Source: Mycobacteriales bacterium
GTDB taxonomy: Bacteria; Actinomycetota; Actinomycetes; JAFAQI01
NCBI GenBank assembly: GCA_035550055.1
Contig: DASZRO010000018.1
Location: forward strand, 1-64,000
Direction of reading: 5' to 3'
Length of the DNA stretch: 64,000 nucleotides
The translations under genes were made by a program, and so were the position numbers. This document shows, piece by piece, positions 55,427 to 64,000 of the stretch. The notes below the pieces were generated by a model. That model did no database searches and had not been told where the DNA came from. It was given only the letters and a program-made list of their open reading frames with translations. Each line of letters begins with the position of its first letter. Within the stretch, counting starts at the first letter, position 1.

Positions 55427-56254
55427 CTAGACGCCGGCGAGCTCGAGTTCGGGCTCCACGTCGGCGCTCACCCGCCGCCGCACCCGCTCCAGCAAGCGGG
55501 CGATCCCCCATGCCGGCACTAGCAGCAGGCACGCCGCGATGCCGTCGAACCAGTAGTGGTTGGCCGTCGCGACCACCACGAAGATCGTGAGCAGGCCGTG
55601 CAGCAGCCCCAGCCATCGCCATCGGCTGGTGCTGCACGTCACGATCGCGACCGAGATGAGCACCGCCCAGCCGACATGGATCGACGGCATCGCGGCGTAC
55701 TCGTCGGCCAGGCCGGAGCCGATCGCCGCGTAGACCGACTGCCCGTAGACGGCAGCGGTGTCGACGAGCCCGGTGCCACCGATCAGCCGGGGAGGCGCGA
55801 CCGCCACCATCTGGATCAGCAGCGCCATCGCGGTGAACGCGGCGATCGTGTTGCGCACCAGCGGATAGCGGTCACGGTGGCGCAGCCACAGCCACACCAG
55901 GAACACCACCATCAAGGTCAGGTGCGCGGTGTCGTAGAAGTAGTTGGCACTTCTGACCAGCCACGGGTGGCCGATGATCAGGTCCTGGACCGCCTTCTCG
56001 CTCGGCAGCCCGATGACCCGTTCGGCGTGCCAGATCCAGTGACCGCGGCTGACCCCGCCGCTGCTGTGGCCACGGGTCAGCCGGTTGGCGACCTGCCACA
56101 GCGTGAACAACGCGCACACGACCGCGATCTCGAAGGACGCAGCGGCGACGAACCGGGCGCGCCGGCTCGTCCAGCGGTGCGCGAGGACACAGACGACGAG
56201 CATCGCCGCCGCGAGTGCCGATGCGCTGTCGATGTCCAGCCGCAACCACGACAC
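55427..56254 (-). CDS. PAP2 superfamily phosphatase/phosphotransferase
   Basis: A 275-residue membrane protein with about six helices. The lipid-phosphatase core is split as usual: YDTAHLTLMVVFLVWLWLRHRDRY, then DEYAAMPSIHVGWAVLISVAIV with the PSxH motif, and TANHYWFDGIAACLLL with the His-Asp pair. The Aur1/Ipt1-like spacing suggests an inositol-phosphate or phosphatidic-acid type reaction at the membrane surface, but the substrate is not known. The GTG lies 6 nt after a TAGTGT box. It converges with pmt. Confidence 0.85.
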   Translation of the reverse strand: MSWLRLDIDSASALAAAMLVVCVLAHRWTSRRARFVAAASFEIAVVCALFTLWQVANRLTRGHSSGGVSRGHWIWHAERVIGLPSEKAVQDLIIGHPWLVRSANYFYDTAHLTLMVVFLVWLWLRHRDRYPLVRNTIAAFTAMALLIQMVAVAPPRLIGGTGLVDTAAVYGQSVYAAIGSGLADEYAAMPSIHVGWAVLISVAIVTCSTSRWRWLGLLHGLLTIFVVVATANHYWFDGIAACLLLVPAWGIARLLERVRRRVSADVEPELELAGV

Positions 56255-56260
56255 GTCGGC

Positions 56261-56266
56261 ACACTA
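56261..56266 (-). promoter_or_regulatory. -10 box of the PAP2 gene
   Basis: TAGTGT on the minus strand, 6 nt upstream of the GTG start. Confidence 0.4.
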
Positions 56267-56291
56267 CGCAACGGCCGGGCGGGTGATGAGC

Positions 56292-57746
56292 TCAGGCGTC
56301 TCGTCGTGCGTCGACGAGCGGGATCTCGGTCTGCGGCGGTGTCAGGGGCGCGAGCGTGACGCTGACCACCGCGCCACCCGTCGGGCGGTTGTGAATCGAC
56401 ACCGTCCCGCCGTGGCCGTCGACGACCTGCTTGACGATGGACAGGCCCAGCCCCGACCCGGGCAGGCCGCGTGCCTCGTCGGCGCGATAGAAGCGGTCGA
56501 AGACGTGCTCGATGGCCTCCTGCGGCACACCGGGACCTTGGTCGGCCACCGTCAGGACGCCACCCGGTTCGAGGTCGACGTCGACGACGCCACCCGGCGG
56601 GCTGAACTTGCCCGCGTTGTCGAGCAGGTTGGCGACGGCGCGGTCGAGCCGTGCCGGTACGCCGCGAACCGTGACCGGGCTGAGGTCGGCCCGGAACTCC
56701 AAGGCCGGCCAGTGTCGGCGAGCCCGGTCCACGGCGTGGCTGACGAGCTCGTCGAGCGCGACTTCTTCCTGCGCCGACTCAGGAGCGTCGCCGCGGGCGA
56801 GCTCGACGACGTCGGCGACGAGGCCGGTCAGCTCGTCGAGCTGCGTCACGATCCCGTTGAGCAGCGAGCGCCGTTGCTCCACGGTGAGCCGGTCGACGTC
56901 ATGCAACACCTCGACGTTGGTGCGAAGGCTCGCCAACGGGGTCCGCAGCTCGTGACTCGAGTCGAGGATCAGCTGCCGTTGCTGGTCGAGCGAGCGCTCG
57001 AGCGCGTCGAGCATTCCGTTGAACGTCGAGGCGAGCCGTCCGAGCTCGTCGGCGCCGTAGTGCTCGATACGTGTCGTCAGGTCCCGCGTCTGCGCGATCT
57101 GCTCCGCCGTCGCGGTGAGCCGAGCAACCGGGCGCATCGTTCGCCGTACGACGAAAGAGGCGCCCGCTGTCGCCATGCCGAACCCGGCCAGGACCAGCAG
57201 CAGGAACGCGAACCGCAGCTTGTGCAGCTCGCTGTTCGCGGCGGTCAACGGCAGCGCGACCTGCAGCGCCAGGTCGACCTGCTGGCCGGTTGAGGAGGTG
57301 AACGTGCGTTGCGTGGTGAGCAGCCGCATCGGCACGCCGTCGACGTTCTCGGTCCGCAGCCACCTGCCGCCGTCGCGCGCGATCGCCAGGTCTCGCTGCG
57401 CAACCGGCAGGGCGAGCCCTCGCGCTTCCTTGATCGTGTGCCCGGCGACGTCGACGACCTGCACGTTGCCCGCGCTCTTGTCCGGATCCGGGGACACCAC
57501 CGGCTGGTAGGACTGCGGATCGACCGTGATCGAGTGCGAGTTGCTCGCCTCGTCCTGAAGCTGCCCGTCGATGTTGCTGTAGAGCTCGTGCTGAACCGCG
57601 ATGTAGGCGACGGCAACGACCGCGACGATCGCGAAAGTCGCCGCGAACGCCGCGGCTCCGGTGAGCCGGCTGCGGATCGGTGCGCTCTGCCAGCGGCGGT
57701 CGATCGCGGCGACGCCGTGTCGCAGCCGTTCCGCGCCGGCGATCAC
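56292..57746 (-). CDS. Sensor histidine kinase, MprB-like
   Basis: A 484-residue sensor: TM1 at about 28-50, an extracytoplasmic domain to about 175, TM2 ([22 protein letters not shown]), HAMP (about 200-255), the H-box [17 protein letters not shown] with phospho-acceptor H265, N-box NLLDNAGKF (373-381), G1 VADQGPGVP and G2 [13 protein letters not shown]. It is the third gene of an htrA-regulator-kinase operon, and its GTG overlaps the regulator's stop (GTGA). By analogy with MprAB-PepD of mycobacteria it probably senses envelope stress; that role is inferred from gene order. Confidence 0.92.
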   Translation of the reverse strand: MIAGAERLRHGVAAIDRRWQSAPIRSRLTGAAAFAATFAIVAVVAVAYIAVQHELYSNIDGQLQDEASNSHSITVDPQSYQPVVSPDPDKSAGNVQVVDVAGHTIKEARGLALPVAQRDLAIARDGGRWLRTENVDGVPMRLLTTQRTFTSSTGQQVDLALQVALPLTAANSELHKLRFAFLLLVLAGFGMATAGASFVVRRTMRPVARLTATAEQIAQTRDLTTRIEHYGADELGRLASTFNGMLDALERSLDQQRQLILDSSHELRTPLASLRTNVEVLHDVDRLTVEQRRSLLNGIVTQLDELTGLVADVVELARGDAPESAQEEVALDELVSHAVDRARRHWPALEFRADLSPVTVRGVPARLDRAVANLLDNAGKFSPPGGVVDVDLEPGGVLTVADQGPGVPQEAIEHVFDRFYRADEARGLPGSGLGLSIVKQVVDGHGGTVSIHNRPTGGAVVSVTLAPLTPPQTEIPLVDARRDA

Positions 57747-58438
57747 CCGTCACCGCGCAGGACGTACCCGACCCCGCGCACGGTGTGGATCAACCGCGGC
57801 TCGCCCGCAGCTTCGGTCTTGCGGCGCAGGTAGCCGACGAACACCTCGAGGGAGTTGCTGGTGGGTTCGGACTCCCAGCCCCACACCCGATCCATGATCG
57901 TCTCGCGAGGCAGCGGGCGGCCGGCGTTGCGCAGCAACAGCTCGAGCAGGGCGAACTCGGTGCGCGTCAAGTCGATCGGCCGGTTCCCGCGCCGAGCGGT
58001 GTGCGCGGCTGGGTCGAGCTCGAGGTCTTCGTAGCTGAGCACCGCCGTGTCGTCGCCGTCACCCACCGACGTACGGCGCAGCAGCGCCCGCAGCCGGGCA
58101 CGCAGCTCCTCCAGCGCAAACGGCTTGGTGAGGTAGTCGTCGGCGCCGGCGTCGAGTCCGGCCACCCGGTCCCCGACCTCGTCGCGAGCGGTCAGTACGA
58201 GGATCGGCAGGCGGTCGTTCTTGCTGCGCAAGGTGCGGCAGACGTCGAGCCCGCCGACGTACGGCATCATCACGTCGAGCACCATGACGTCCGGGCGGCT
58301 GTGACCCACCGCCTCGAGCGCCTTGACCCCGTTACTGGCCGTGGACACCCGGTAGTCGTCGAGCTCGAGCGCTCTCGTCAACGCCTCGCGAAGCTGCGGG
58401 TCGTCGTCGACGACGAGTACCTGGGGGCCGGCTGCCAT
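57743..58438 (-). CDS. OmpR/PhoB-type response regulator, MprA-like
   Basis: A 231-residue regulator. The receiver domain has the acidic pocket DDD (11-13), phospho-acceptor D55 ([10 protein letters not shown]), T83 and K105 (DDYLTKPF). The C-terminal winged helix (about 135-231) shows [33 protein letters not shown] and [34 protein letters not shown] chose [13 protein letters not shown], whose ATG is 1 bp from the htrA stop. It is coupled to the kinase gene by a 4-bp overlap. Confidence 0.95.
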   Translation of the reverse strand: MAAGPQVLVVDDDPQLREALTRALELDDYRVSTASNGVKALEAVGHSRPDVMVLDVMMPYVGGLDVCRTLRSKNDRLPILVLTARDEVGDRVAGLDAGADDYLTKPFALEELRARLRALLRRTSVGDGDDTAVLSYEDLELDPAAHTARRGNRPIDLTRTEFALLELLLRNAGRPLPRETIMDRVWGWESEPTSNSLEVFVGYLRRKTEAAGEPRLIHTVRGVGYVLRGDG

Positions 58439-58439
58439 G

Positions 58440-59768
58440 TCAGCTCGTCGTCGAGTCCGACAACGTGACCGTCGCGGTCTTGGTGGATCCGCCTCGCAGG
58501 TAGGTGACGGCGATCCGGTCACCCGGCTGGAAGGAGCGGACGTAGGCGATCACGGCGTCAGCTCCCGCCGTCGGGTGCCCGTCGATCGCGGTGATCACGT
58601 CGCCCTCCTTGATGCCCGCCTTGTCGGCCGGCCCGCCGGCGGTGACCGCTCGCACCACCGCCTGGTCCGCGCCGTTGGCGGAGGTGGCGTCGGCCAGGGT
58701 CACTCCCAACAAAGGATGCGTCGCGTGACCGCTCTCGATCAACTCACTCGCGATCACCTTCGCCTGGTTGATCGGGATCGCGAAGCCGACCCCGATGTTG
58801 CCGCTCTGCCCGCTCAGATCGGTCGAGCCGAGCGAGGCGATCGCCGAGTTGATCCCGATGACCTGACCGGCCGAGTCGACGAGGGCGCCGCCGGAGTTGC
58901 CGGGGTTGATCGCGGCGTCGGTCTGGATCGCGTCGATCACGGTCGGCTCGGCCGGCGCCTGCGGGGCGCTGTTGCCGAAGCCGAAGCCGAACCCGAAGGG
59001 GTCCTCTTGCTGTTGGGGCTGACTGTCGTCCTCGGTTTCGACCGGGCGGTTGAGCGCGGACACGATGCCCTCCGTGACGGTGCCCTGCAGCCCGAGCGGG
59101 GAACCGACGGCGAGCACCGGGTCGCCGACCTGGATGGCCGAGCTGTCGCCGAGGGTCGCGGGAGTGAGCCCGGACTTGGACACCTTGATCACCGCGAGGT
59201 CGTCGAGCGGGTCGGTCCCGACGATCTTGGCGCCGGTCGTCGACCCGTCGTTGAACGTCACCGAGATCTGGCCACCACCGTCGCTGGCCGCCGAGACCAC
59301 GTGGTTGTTGGTGAGGATGTAGCCGTCCGGGCGCAGCACGATGCCGGACCCGGTGTCCGACTCGTCCTGGGACGTCACGTTGATGTTGACCACCGACGGC
59401 AACACCCGTGAGGCGATGGCCGCGTAGGACTTCGGGTCGTTGCTGAGCGCGACCGAGCTCGCCGTTCCGACCGTCAGCCCCGAGCCGGGCAGGGTCGAGT
59501 TCGAACCGTTGTTGAGCAGCTCCGCGCCGACGGCCACGCCGCCGCCGCCGAAGACGAACGCGGTCGCGGCGACCACCATCGCGGTCCAGCGACGCGACCG
59601 GGCCGCGGGGTCGCTCGACAGGGACCGGAAAGGCGCCGTGGGCTGCGGGTCGAACGCGCGGGTGTCGGCCGACGACGGGTCGATCGGCGCGGTCGGGTTC
59701 GCTTGCGGGTTGCCGGGATCCGGCTCCGGAGCAGCGAAGGGAGACCAGAACAGATCGTCGTCGCTCAT
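58440..59768 (-). CDS. Membrane-anchored HtrA-like serine protease (PepD-like)
   Basis: A 442-residue envelope protease: a disordered acidic/Pro-rich cytoplasmic N-terminus, TM at about 62-82 ([21 protein letters not shown]), and a trypsin-like domain with the complete triad H156 (TNNHVV), D190 (DDLAVIK), S292 (NPGNSGGAL). A flexible loop with a GFGFGFG run lies at about 257-268. One C-terminal PDZ domain follows (about 345-435, [17 protein letters not shown]). It degrades or chaperones misfolded exported proteins. The ATG has GGAGG 9 nt upstream. It is the first gene of the operon with the two-component pair. Confidence 0.94.
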   Translation of the reverse strand: MSDDDLFWSPFAAPEPDPGNPQANPTAPIDPSSADTRAFDPQPTAPFRSLSSDPAARSRRWTAMVVAATAFVFGGGGVAVGAELLNNGSNSTLPGSGLTVGTASSVALSNDPKSYAAIASRVLPSVVNINVTSQDESDTGSGIVLRPDGYILTNNHVVSAASDGGGQISVTFNDGSTTGAKIVGTDPLDDLAVIKVSKSGLTPATLGDSSAIQVGDPVLAVGSPLGLQGTVTEGIVSALNRPVETEDDSQPQQQEDPFGFGFGFGNSAPQAPAEPTVIDAIQTDAAINPGNSGGALVDSAGQVIGINSAIASLGSTDLSGQSGNIGVGFAIPINQAKVIASELIESGHATHPLLGVTLADATSANGADQAVVRAVTAGGPADKAGIKEGDVITAIDGHPTAGADAVIAYVRSFQPGDRIAVTYLRGGSTKTATVTLSDSTTS

Positions 59769-59895
59769 GTGATGTCCTCCGTCGTCTCGAACACCAACGA
59801 CGTTGCCCGGGCGGTCTGAATGATTGCTGAGACAGACCTGGCCGGACGCTGGGTGCGACAAACCCGGCACACCGGACGCCCACGACAAGACGCGC

Positions 59896-59909
59896 TGTGA
59901 GTTCTCACA
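59896..59909. promoter_or_regulatory. Palindrome in the htrA/PAQR divergent promoter region
   Basis: TGTGAG-TT-CTCACA is a perfect 14-bp palindrome about 130 bp upstream of htrA and 54 bp upstream of the PAQR gene. A second one, GAACA-C-TGTTC (59950-59960), ends 2 bp before the PAQR start. Either could be an operator. Confidence 0.35.
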
Positions 59910-59962
59910 CTGTTCGGCGCCGCGGTTGACCGGGTCGTGCTCCGACAGGGAACACTGTTCAC

Positions 59963-60637
59963 ATGACGGTCCCCAGAGAGATCGCCACTGCCGCGGTCGC
60001 GCTTGCGAAGCCGAAGCTTCGTGGCTGGCTGCACGCCGTGACCTCGCCGCTGGCCCTCGCCGCCGGCATCGTGCTCGTCTGCCTCGCACCGACCACGGCG
60101 GCACGCCTCGCCGCTGCCGCCTTCGCGTTGACGTCGTTCGTCCTGTTCACGACCAGCGCGCTCTATCACCGGGGCCGCTGGTCACCGCGCACCGAGCGCC
60201 GCCTCAAGCGACTCGACCACGCGAACATCTTCTTGCTGATCGCCGGGTCGTACACGCCGTTCGCCGTGCTCGCCCTGAAGGGGGATGCACGGGTCGCGAT
60301 CATGTCCGCGGTGTGGTGCACCGCCGTACTCGGTGTGGTGTTCCGGGTGCTGTGGGTCGGTGCGCCCCGGTGGTCGTACGTCCCGCTCTACATCGGGCTG
60401 GGATGGGCGATGGCCTTCGTCTTCCCGCAGCTGCTCCACGGTGCCGGGGTGGCGGCGTTCGTGCTGGTCGCGGTCGGTGGCCTGCTCTACACCGCGGGCG
60501 GCCTGATCTACGGCATGAAGCGACCGAACCCGAGTCCGCGCTGGTTCGGCTTCCACGAGATCTTCCACACCTGCACGATCGCGGCGTTCGTCTGCCAGTA
60601 CGTCGCCGCTTCGTTCGTGGTCTACCGGGCCGCCTGA
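59963..60637 (+). CDS. PAQR family membrane protein (hemolysin III)
   Basis: A 224-residue seven-helix protein. The conserved PAQR metal-binding pattern is present: SALYHRGRW after TM2, RLDHANIFLLIAGSYTP in TM3 and FGFHEIFHTCTIAAF in the last helix, giving the His and Asp/Ser residues of the proposed zinc hydrolase centre. Bacterial members affect membrane lipid homeostasis; the 'hemolysin' name is historical. A similar gene (Rv1085c) lies beside the short-chain prenyltransferase in M. tuberculosis, but here the two are 54 kb apart. Confidence 0.9.
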   Translation: MTVPREIATAAVALAKPKLRGWLHAVTSPLALAAGIVLVCLAPTTAARLAAAAFALTSFVLFTTSALYHRGRWSPRTERRLKRLDHANIFLLIAGSYTPFAVLALKGDARVAIMSAVWCTAVLGVVFRVLWVGAPRWSYVPLYIGLGWAMAFVFPQLLHGAGVAAFVLVAVGGLLYTAGGLIYGMKRPNPSPRWFGFHEIFHTCTIAAFVCQYVAASFVVYRAA

Positions 60638-60639
60638 GG

Positions 60640-61398
60640 TCAGGGCGTCTGCCAGAGCGGCAGCGGCTCCGTCGCCGAAGCAGCGCCGTCACCGTCGCGC
60701 GCGACGGCGTACAGCCAGCTCGGGTTGCCCTGCCCGGCCGAGCTGTCGGCGGCGACGGTGACAACTCGCCCGCCGGCCGCGGTCACGTCGTGCACCACCT
60801 CGGACCGGGGCACCCCAAACATCCGCACCTTCTTCGCGTCGTCGTTACCGCTGCGCAGCAGGTGTGACAGCGCCCGGCTCGCCCGGCCGGGCAACCGGTC
60901 CGGGATCTGGAACAGCGCCAGTCCACCGGGGCGCAGCACGCGGACGAACTCCGCGACGTAGCCGCGAGCCAGGTTCGGCGGGATGTGCTGGAGGACGATG
61001 CGGGAGTAGATGAAGTCGAAGCTCGCGTCCGGCAGTACCGACAGGTCGTCGCGGTCGTTGCAGATGAACTCGCAGTTGCTGGTCGCGCCTTGTCGCTGCT
61101 GCGCGAGCGCGATCATCGGCGCCGAGATATCGACGCCGACCGCGCGCGAGAAGTGCTTGCCGAGGGCGTACGTCAGCCGTCCCGGACCACAGCCGAAGTC
61201 GAGCGCGTCCCCGTGGGCCAGTGTCGGGCGAACGGCCTCGGCGTAGCTGACGACGTAGTCGATCTCCGCCTCACCCGAGGCGTAGAACGCCTCGACATCC
61301 CACTTGCCGCCCCGCTTGGCCGGGTCGGACAGCACCGCCCAGTAGGCGTCGCTCTCGCCGAGGCGCTCCCAGTCCTCGCGCAGCCGCGTCAGACGCAT
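60640..61398 (-). CDS. Class I SAM-dependent methyltransferase
   Basis: A 252-residue Rossmann-fold methyltransferase of the Methyltransf_11/25 type. Motif I ALDFGCGPGRLTYALGKHF, the acidic loop AVGVDISAPMIALAQ, motif with CNDRDDLSVLPDASFDFIYSRIVLQHIPP, and VLRPGGLALFQIPDR. The N-terminus WERLGESDAYWAVLSDPAKRGGKWDVEAFYASGEAEI is shared with enzymes that act on sugars or small molecules, but the substrate is not predictable. It converges with the PAQR gene 2 bp away, with no obvious hairpin between them. Confidence 0.85.
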   Translation of the reverse strand: MRLTRLREDWERLGESDAYWAVLSDPAKRGGKWDVEAFYASGEAEIDYVVSYAEAVRPTLAHGDALDFGCGPGRLTYALGKHFSRAVGVDISAPMIALAQQRQGATSNCEFICNDRDDLSVLPDASFDFIYSRIVLQHIPPNLARGYVAEFVRVLRPGGLALFQIPDRLPGRASRALSHLLRSGNDDAKKVRMFGVPRSEVVHDVTAAGGRVVTVAADSSAGQGNPSWLYAVARDGDGAASATEPLPLWQTP

Positions 61399-61447
61399 GT
61401 GCGACAGCCTCCCATCGCTGGGTACGCCGTTTCGCGGCGTACGCCGG

Positions 61448-62497
61448 TCAGTCCTGCGACTCGAGGCTGCTGGCGTCGTGCCAGGCGCGGATGAACGCAG
61501 CCGCGACCGCGCCGACGTTGTCCGCCGAGATCTGCTGGTAGACGAAGAAGCTGAAGGGATAACCCGGCAGATGCAGCGGGTCGCCGCCGCCGTCCGAGAC
61601 CCCCCGGAAGCCGATGAACGGCAGGTGGGCGGCGTGGGCGGCCTTCGCTACCTCCGCGGTCTCGTTGTCAGAGCTGACGTAGTGGCCTGCGACGGAGGCG
61701 GAGGAGAAGTAGCCGGTGATGAAGCTGGGGCTGGCGATCGCGAGCAGCTGGTCGAGCAGCGTCACGACGTTGTTCGGCGTGACGTCTGCCGAGTCGCACG
61801 GCCGGCAGCCGAACACGTCCGTCGCGCCCGGGACGCACGGGAACGCCTTGCCCCCGAACGGGTCGGTGGTCAGGCCCGTACCACCGACTTTGAACGTCGG
61901 CGCGTGAGTCAACGTGATGGCCGGACCGAGATCGGCCGGCAGCATCGGGACACACGGCAGGTTCGGCAGGTGGGCGTTGCGGGCGAGGCGGTAGCGGTGG
62001 TCGCGCTCCACGTCACGCGCCACGCGGATCATCGCGCGACTGACCGGGATGTAGTGCTTGCCGTCCTCGGTCCACCGGGTCGCGGCGTTGACGTCGCCGA
62101 TGTAGTCGCCGCCCGCCACGCCGGCGAACACGACCCCGGTGATCACCGACCTGCCGTCGCAGCGGAAGTGCGACAAGGCCAGGCGAGTGGTGTTGCGGGC
62201 GTTGACCGGACCGATCCCGGTCAACGTGAGGGCGACCCGGTGCCCTTCGAGGTTGCCGAGGTAGAACGTGTGGTCGCCGACCGGTACGGCGCTGCCACCG
62301 ACCGGATCGGTGCGCCCCAGCAGTGGCCCCAGCTCGGTCGGAAAGGCGGACAGCACGAGCAGGCGCGGCAGGCAGCCGGCGGGGGCATCGTGCGCGGTCG
62401 GGCCCGGGACCGCTGCGGCGCCGGCGACGCCACAGCAGACGACGCCGGTGACGGCCACGAGCATGGCAAGCGCCGTACGCAGGAACCTCATGGACAT
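61448..62497 (-). CDS. Exported purine nucleoside phosphorylase-like protein
   Basis: A 349-residue protein with a Sec signal (MSMRFLRTALAMLVAVTGVVCCGVAGAAA). The mature part has the PNP_UDP_1 fold: RLLVLSAFPTELGPLL, VALTLTGIGPVNARNTTRLAL, VVFAGVAGGDYIGDV, and late ASVAGHYVSSDNETAEVAKAAHAAHLPFIGFRGVSDGGGDP, which holds the purine-binding Glu/Asp region. Several cysteines (PCVPGATDVFGCRPC) suggest disulfides outside the cell. It probably acts on external nucleosides or related N-ribosides; cytoplasmic phosphorylases lack such signals. The start is the ATG giving MSMRFLR. Confidence 0.82.
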   Translation of the reverse strand: MSMRFLRTALAMLVAVTGVVCCGVAGAAAVPGPTAHDAPAGCLPRLLVLSAFPTELGPLLGRTDPVGGSAVPVGDHTFYLGNLEGHRVALTLTGIGPVNARNTTRLALSHFRCDGRSVITGVVFAGVAGGDYIGDVNAATRWTEDGKHYIPVSRAMIRVARDVERDHRYRLARNAHLPNLPCVPMLPADLGPAITLTHAPTFKVGGTGLTTDPFGGKAFPCVPGATDVFGCRPCDSADVTPNNVVTLLDQLLAIASPSFITGYFSSASVAGHYVSSDNETAEVAKAAHAAHLPFIGFRGVSDGGGDPLHLPGYPFSFFVYQQISADNVGAVAAAFIRAWHDASSLESQD

Positions 62498-62549
62498 CGG
62501 TTCGCCATCGGTCGATCGCAACCTCCGTCGCGGCTCGACCGCGCCGCCG

Positions 62550-64000
62550 TTACTTCGGCGTGGTCTGGCGAGGCGCCGGCGGGCTCGGCTGGCCGTGCTC
62601 GTAGCCGGTGAGCAAGCCGGCCAGCGCGTTCGCCGGCTTGGCAAGCGACGGCGGCTCGTAGAACGCGGGCTTCGACGTGTCGAGGAAGGCGGCCAGCGTC
62701 GAGGCGTTCGCGTCGCGACGGGTCAGGGCGGGCAGGTTCCACTGCCGTTCGATCGTCGCGAGCACCGAGGTGTGGTCGTGGACGACGTTCGTCACCGCGC
62801 GCTTGCGTGCGTACGGGCTGACCACGACGGCAGGAACGCGCGGACCGTACATGTTGTAAGCCCCGGGCAGGCTGTCGCTTTGCAGGTTCGGTTTCCAGCC
62901 GTCCGGTTCGAGCGCTCGCGGCGGCGCGACGTGGTCGTAGTAGCCGCCGTGCTCGTCGTAGAACCAGATCAGCAGCGTGCGGTCCCAGTTCTTGCCGTTC
63001 ATCACCGCGTTGACGACCCGGGCGACGAACGCCTCACCGAGCTGGACGTCCTCCGGGTTCTCCTCGGACTCGCACGTCGTGTCGATCGCGGTGTCGGGCA
63101 GCCGGGTGAAGGTCGGAATCGGGGCGGGCAGCGACTCGATCACGCCGGGGATCTCGCTTTGGATCGCACCCATGTTGCAGTCGACGAGGCTCACGGCCGG
63201 CAGGTTGCCCACGGCGGCGTCGAGGTAGAACTGCTCGATGCGGCGCAGGTTGGCGGCGTGCCGCAGCTCGGTCCCGAGGATGATCGCCGAGGTCGGCGCG
63301 TCACTGAAGTAGTTGGCCCACGAGATGCCGTGCTTGCTCAGCTGGTCCCAGATCGTGCCGTTCTTCGGGTACGTCGTGAGCGTCTCCATGCCGGTGTGGA
63401 TGACGCCCGTGGCGGTGCCGGCCATCAGGAACCGCCGGTTGGGGTAGGTCTGCGCCGGCACCGAGCAGAACCAACGGTTGGCCAGCGTGAACGTCTTTGC
63501 CAGCGAGTAGTAGAACGGCAGCTCGTCTTCGGTGTAGTAGCCCATAGAGCCGGGGCCGGTCTGCGCGAAGCCGGTCATCGCGCCGTTCGCGATCTGGATG
63601 TGGGAGTCGTTCCACGACTGGCTCCCGGAGTCGCTGGCACCGATCGCGCCCGACTGCCGGTACACGTACATCCGGTCCTTCTCCAGCGGGTTCCAGTTGA
63701 CCGGCTCGTCCCGCTTGTTGAACGTGAACCCGTCGGCCTTCGGCTGGCCGCTGACCGGCAGCATGCCGAGGTAGTTGTCGAACGAGTGGTTCTCCTGCAT
63801 CACCAGGACGAGGTGGTCGAACGGGAACTCGCCGGTGTTCTTGCCGACCGCGCGGCCCGGGAACGGCAGCGAGCCTGCCTCGCGGATGCGGCGAGGCGTG
63901 GGCGAGGCGGCGAGGGCCGAGCCGGATGGGCGGATCGCACCGAACGTGCCGAGCGCCGCCGCGGCAGCGCCGTACTGCAGGAGGCGGCGACGGCTCAGCC
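62550..64000 (-). CDS. Tat-exported phosphoesterase (phospholipase C/AcpA family), partial
   Basis: The frame runs from the stop at 62550 to the window edge; the start codon lies outside. The visible N-terminal part carries a twin-arginine signal, LSRRRLLQYGAAAAALGTFG, so it is exported folded. The catalytic region follows: HLVLVMQENHSFDNYLG (the ENHSFDxYFG-like metal and nucleophile motif), later ILIWFYDEHGGYYDHVAPP and VPAVVVSPYARKRAV. This is the phosphoesterase family that includes bacterial phospholipases C and acid phosphatase AcpA. It may release phosphate from lipids or other esters outside the cell, next to the exported nucleosidase-like gene 52 bp downstream. Confidence 0.9.
   Translation of the reverse strand, partial: LSRRRLLQYGAAAAALGTFGAIRPSGSALAASPTPRRIREAGSLPFPGRAVGKNTGEFPFDHLVLVMQENHSFDNYLGMLPVSGQPKADGFTFNKRDEPVNWNPLEKDRMYVYRQSGAIGASDSGSQSWNDSHIQIANGAMTGFAQTGPGSMGYYTEDELPFYYSLAKTFTLANRWFCSVPAQTYPNRRFLMAGTATGVIHTGMETLTTYPKNGTIWDQLSKHGISWANYFSDAPTSAIILGTELRHAANLRRIEQFYLDAAVGNLPAVSLVDCNMGAIQSEIPGVIESLPAPIPTFTRLPDTAIDTTCESEENPEDVQLGEAFVARVVNAVMNGKNWDRTLLIWFYDEHGGYYDHVAPPRALEPDGWKPNLQSDSLPGAYNMYGPRVPAVVVSPYARKRAVTNVVHDHTSVLATIERQWNLPALTRRDANASTLAAFLDTSKPAFYEPPSLAKPANALAGLLTGYEHGQPSPPAPRQTTPK

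Overview
The window is chromosomal DNA from a high-GC Actinomycetota bacterium, and every base belongs to an ordinary core-genome neighbourhood. The evidence is the GC-rich coding style with many GTG starts, a mycothiol-conjugate amidase (Mca), a GTP-dependent PEP carboxykinase, an F420-type PPOX oxidoreductase, a UdgB-type uracil-DNA glycosylase, FtsB and DUF501 beside enolase, and promoters with a TANNNT -10 box 6-7 nt upstream of start codons (leaderless mRNAs). From memory, much of the gene order resembles the M. tuberculosis regions Rv1074c-Rv1099c (fadA, cbs, metB, greA, mca, DUF255, Z-FPP synthase, phoH2, fum, glpX) and Rv1002c-Rv1026 (pmt, rsmI, metG, tatD, ksgA, ispE, prs, rplY, pth, mfd, mazG, eno, ftsB, DUF501, ppx), with an mprAB/pepD-like operon nearby. 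rpfB, found between tatD and ksgA in mycobacteria, is absent. The genus cannot be settled from the sequence alone.

Layout. 1-6 kb: the end of a nitroreductase, a TetR regulator, glpX, fumC, phoH and a short-chain cis-prenyltransferase. 6-14 kb: an exported SIMPL protein, pckG, a ribbon-helix-helix-like protein with a probable operator, a DUF255 protein and a secreted penicillin-acylase-family hydrolase. 14-24 kb: mca, a small membrane protein and a MarR regulator in one operon; greA; FUSC and ROK genes; a coupled AAA-ATPase/VWA pair; an MFS transporter. 23-33 kb: cbs-metB, a thiolase, a LuxR-type regulator, several small enzymes, a tRNA with a UAA anticodon, ndh and a second MFS transporter. 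33-46 kb: a long minus-strand housekeeping block from glmU to udg. 46-53 kb: tRNA-Gln, a fatty acid desaturase, ispE-ksgA-tatD-metG, a 683-bp gene-free interval, and rsmI. 53-64 kb: a protein O-mannosyltransferase, a PAP2 enzyme, an htrA-response regulator-histidine kinase operon, a PAQR protein, a methyltransferase, an exported nucleoside-phosphorylase-like protein and a Tat-exported phosphoesterase that runs off the end.

The only stretch over 300 bp with neither a protein nor a tRNA gene is 52068-52750. It is not empty. On the minus strand it holds a possible promoter, several hairpins capped by GCAA tetraloops and a strong terminator with a T-rich tail. This looks like an independent structured RNA of about 430 nt, and it is the best candidate here for something undescribed. 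Other points worth checking are an 8-codon ORF with a perfect 10-nt Shine-Dalgarno next to a perfect terminator hairpin, a UAA-anticodon tRNA of class I shape whose cognate codon I found only once in frame in the window (in the adjacent MFS gene), and two families of dispersed palindromic repeats. No insertion sequence, prophage or CRISPR array was seen.
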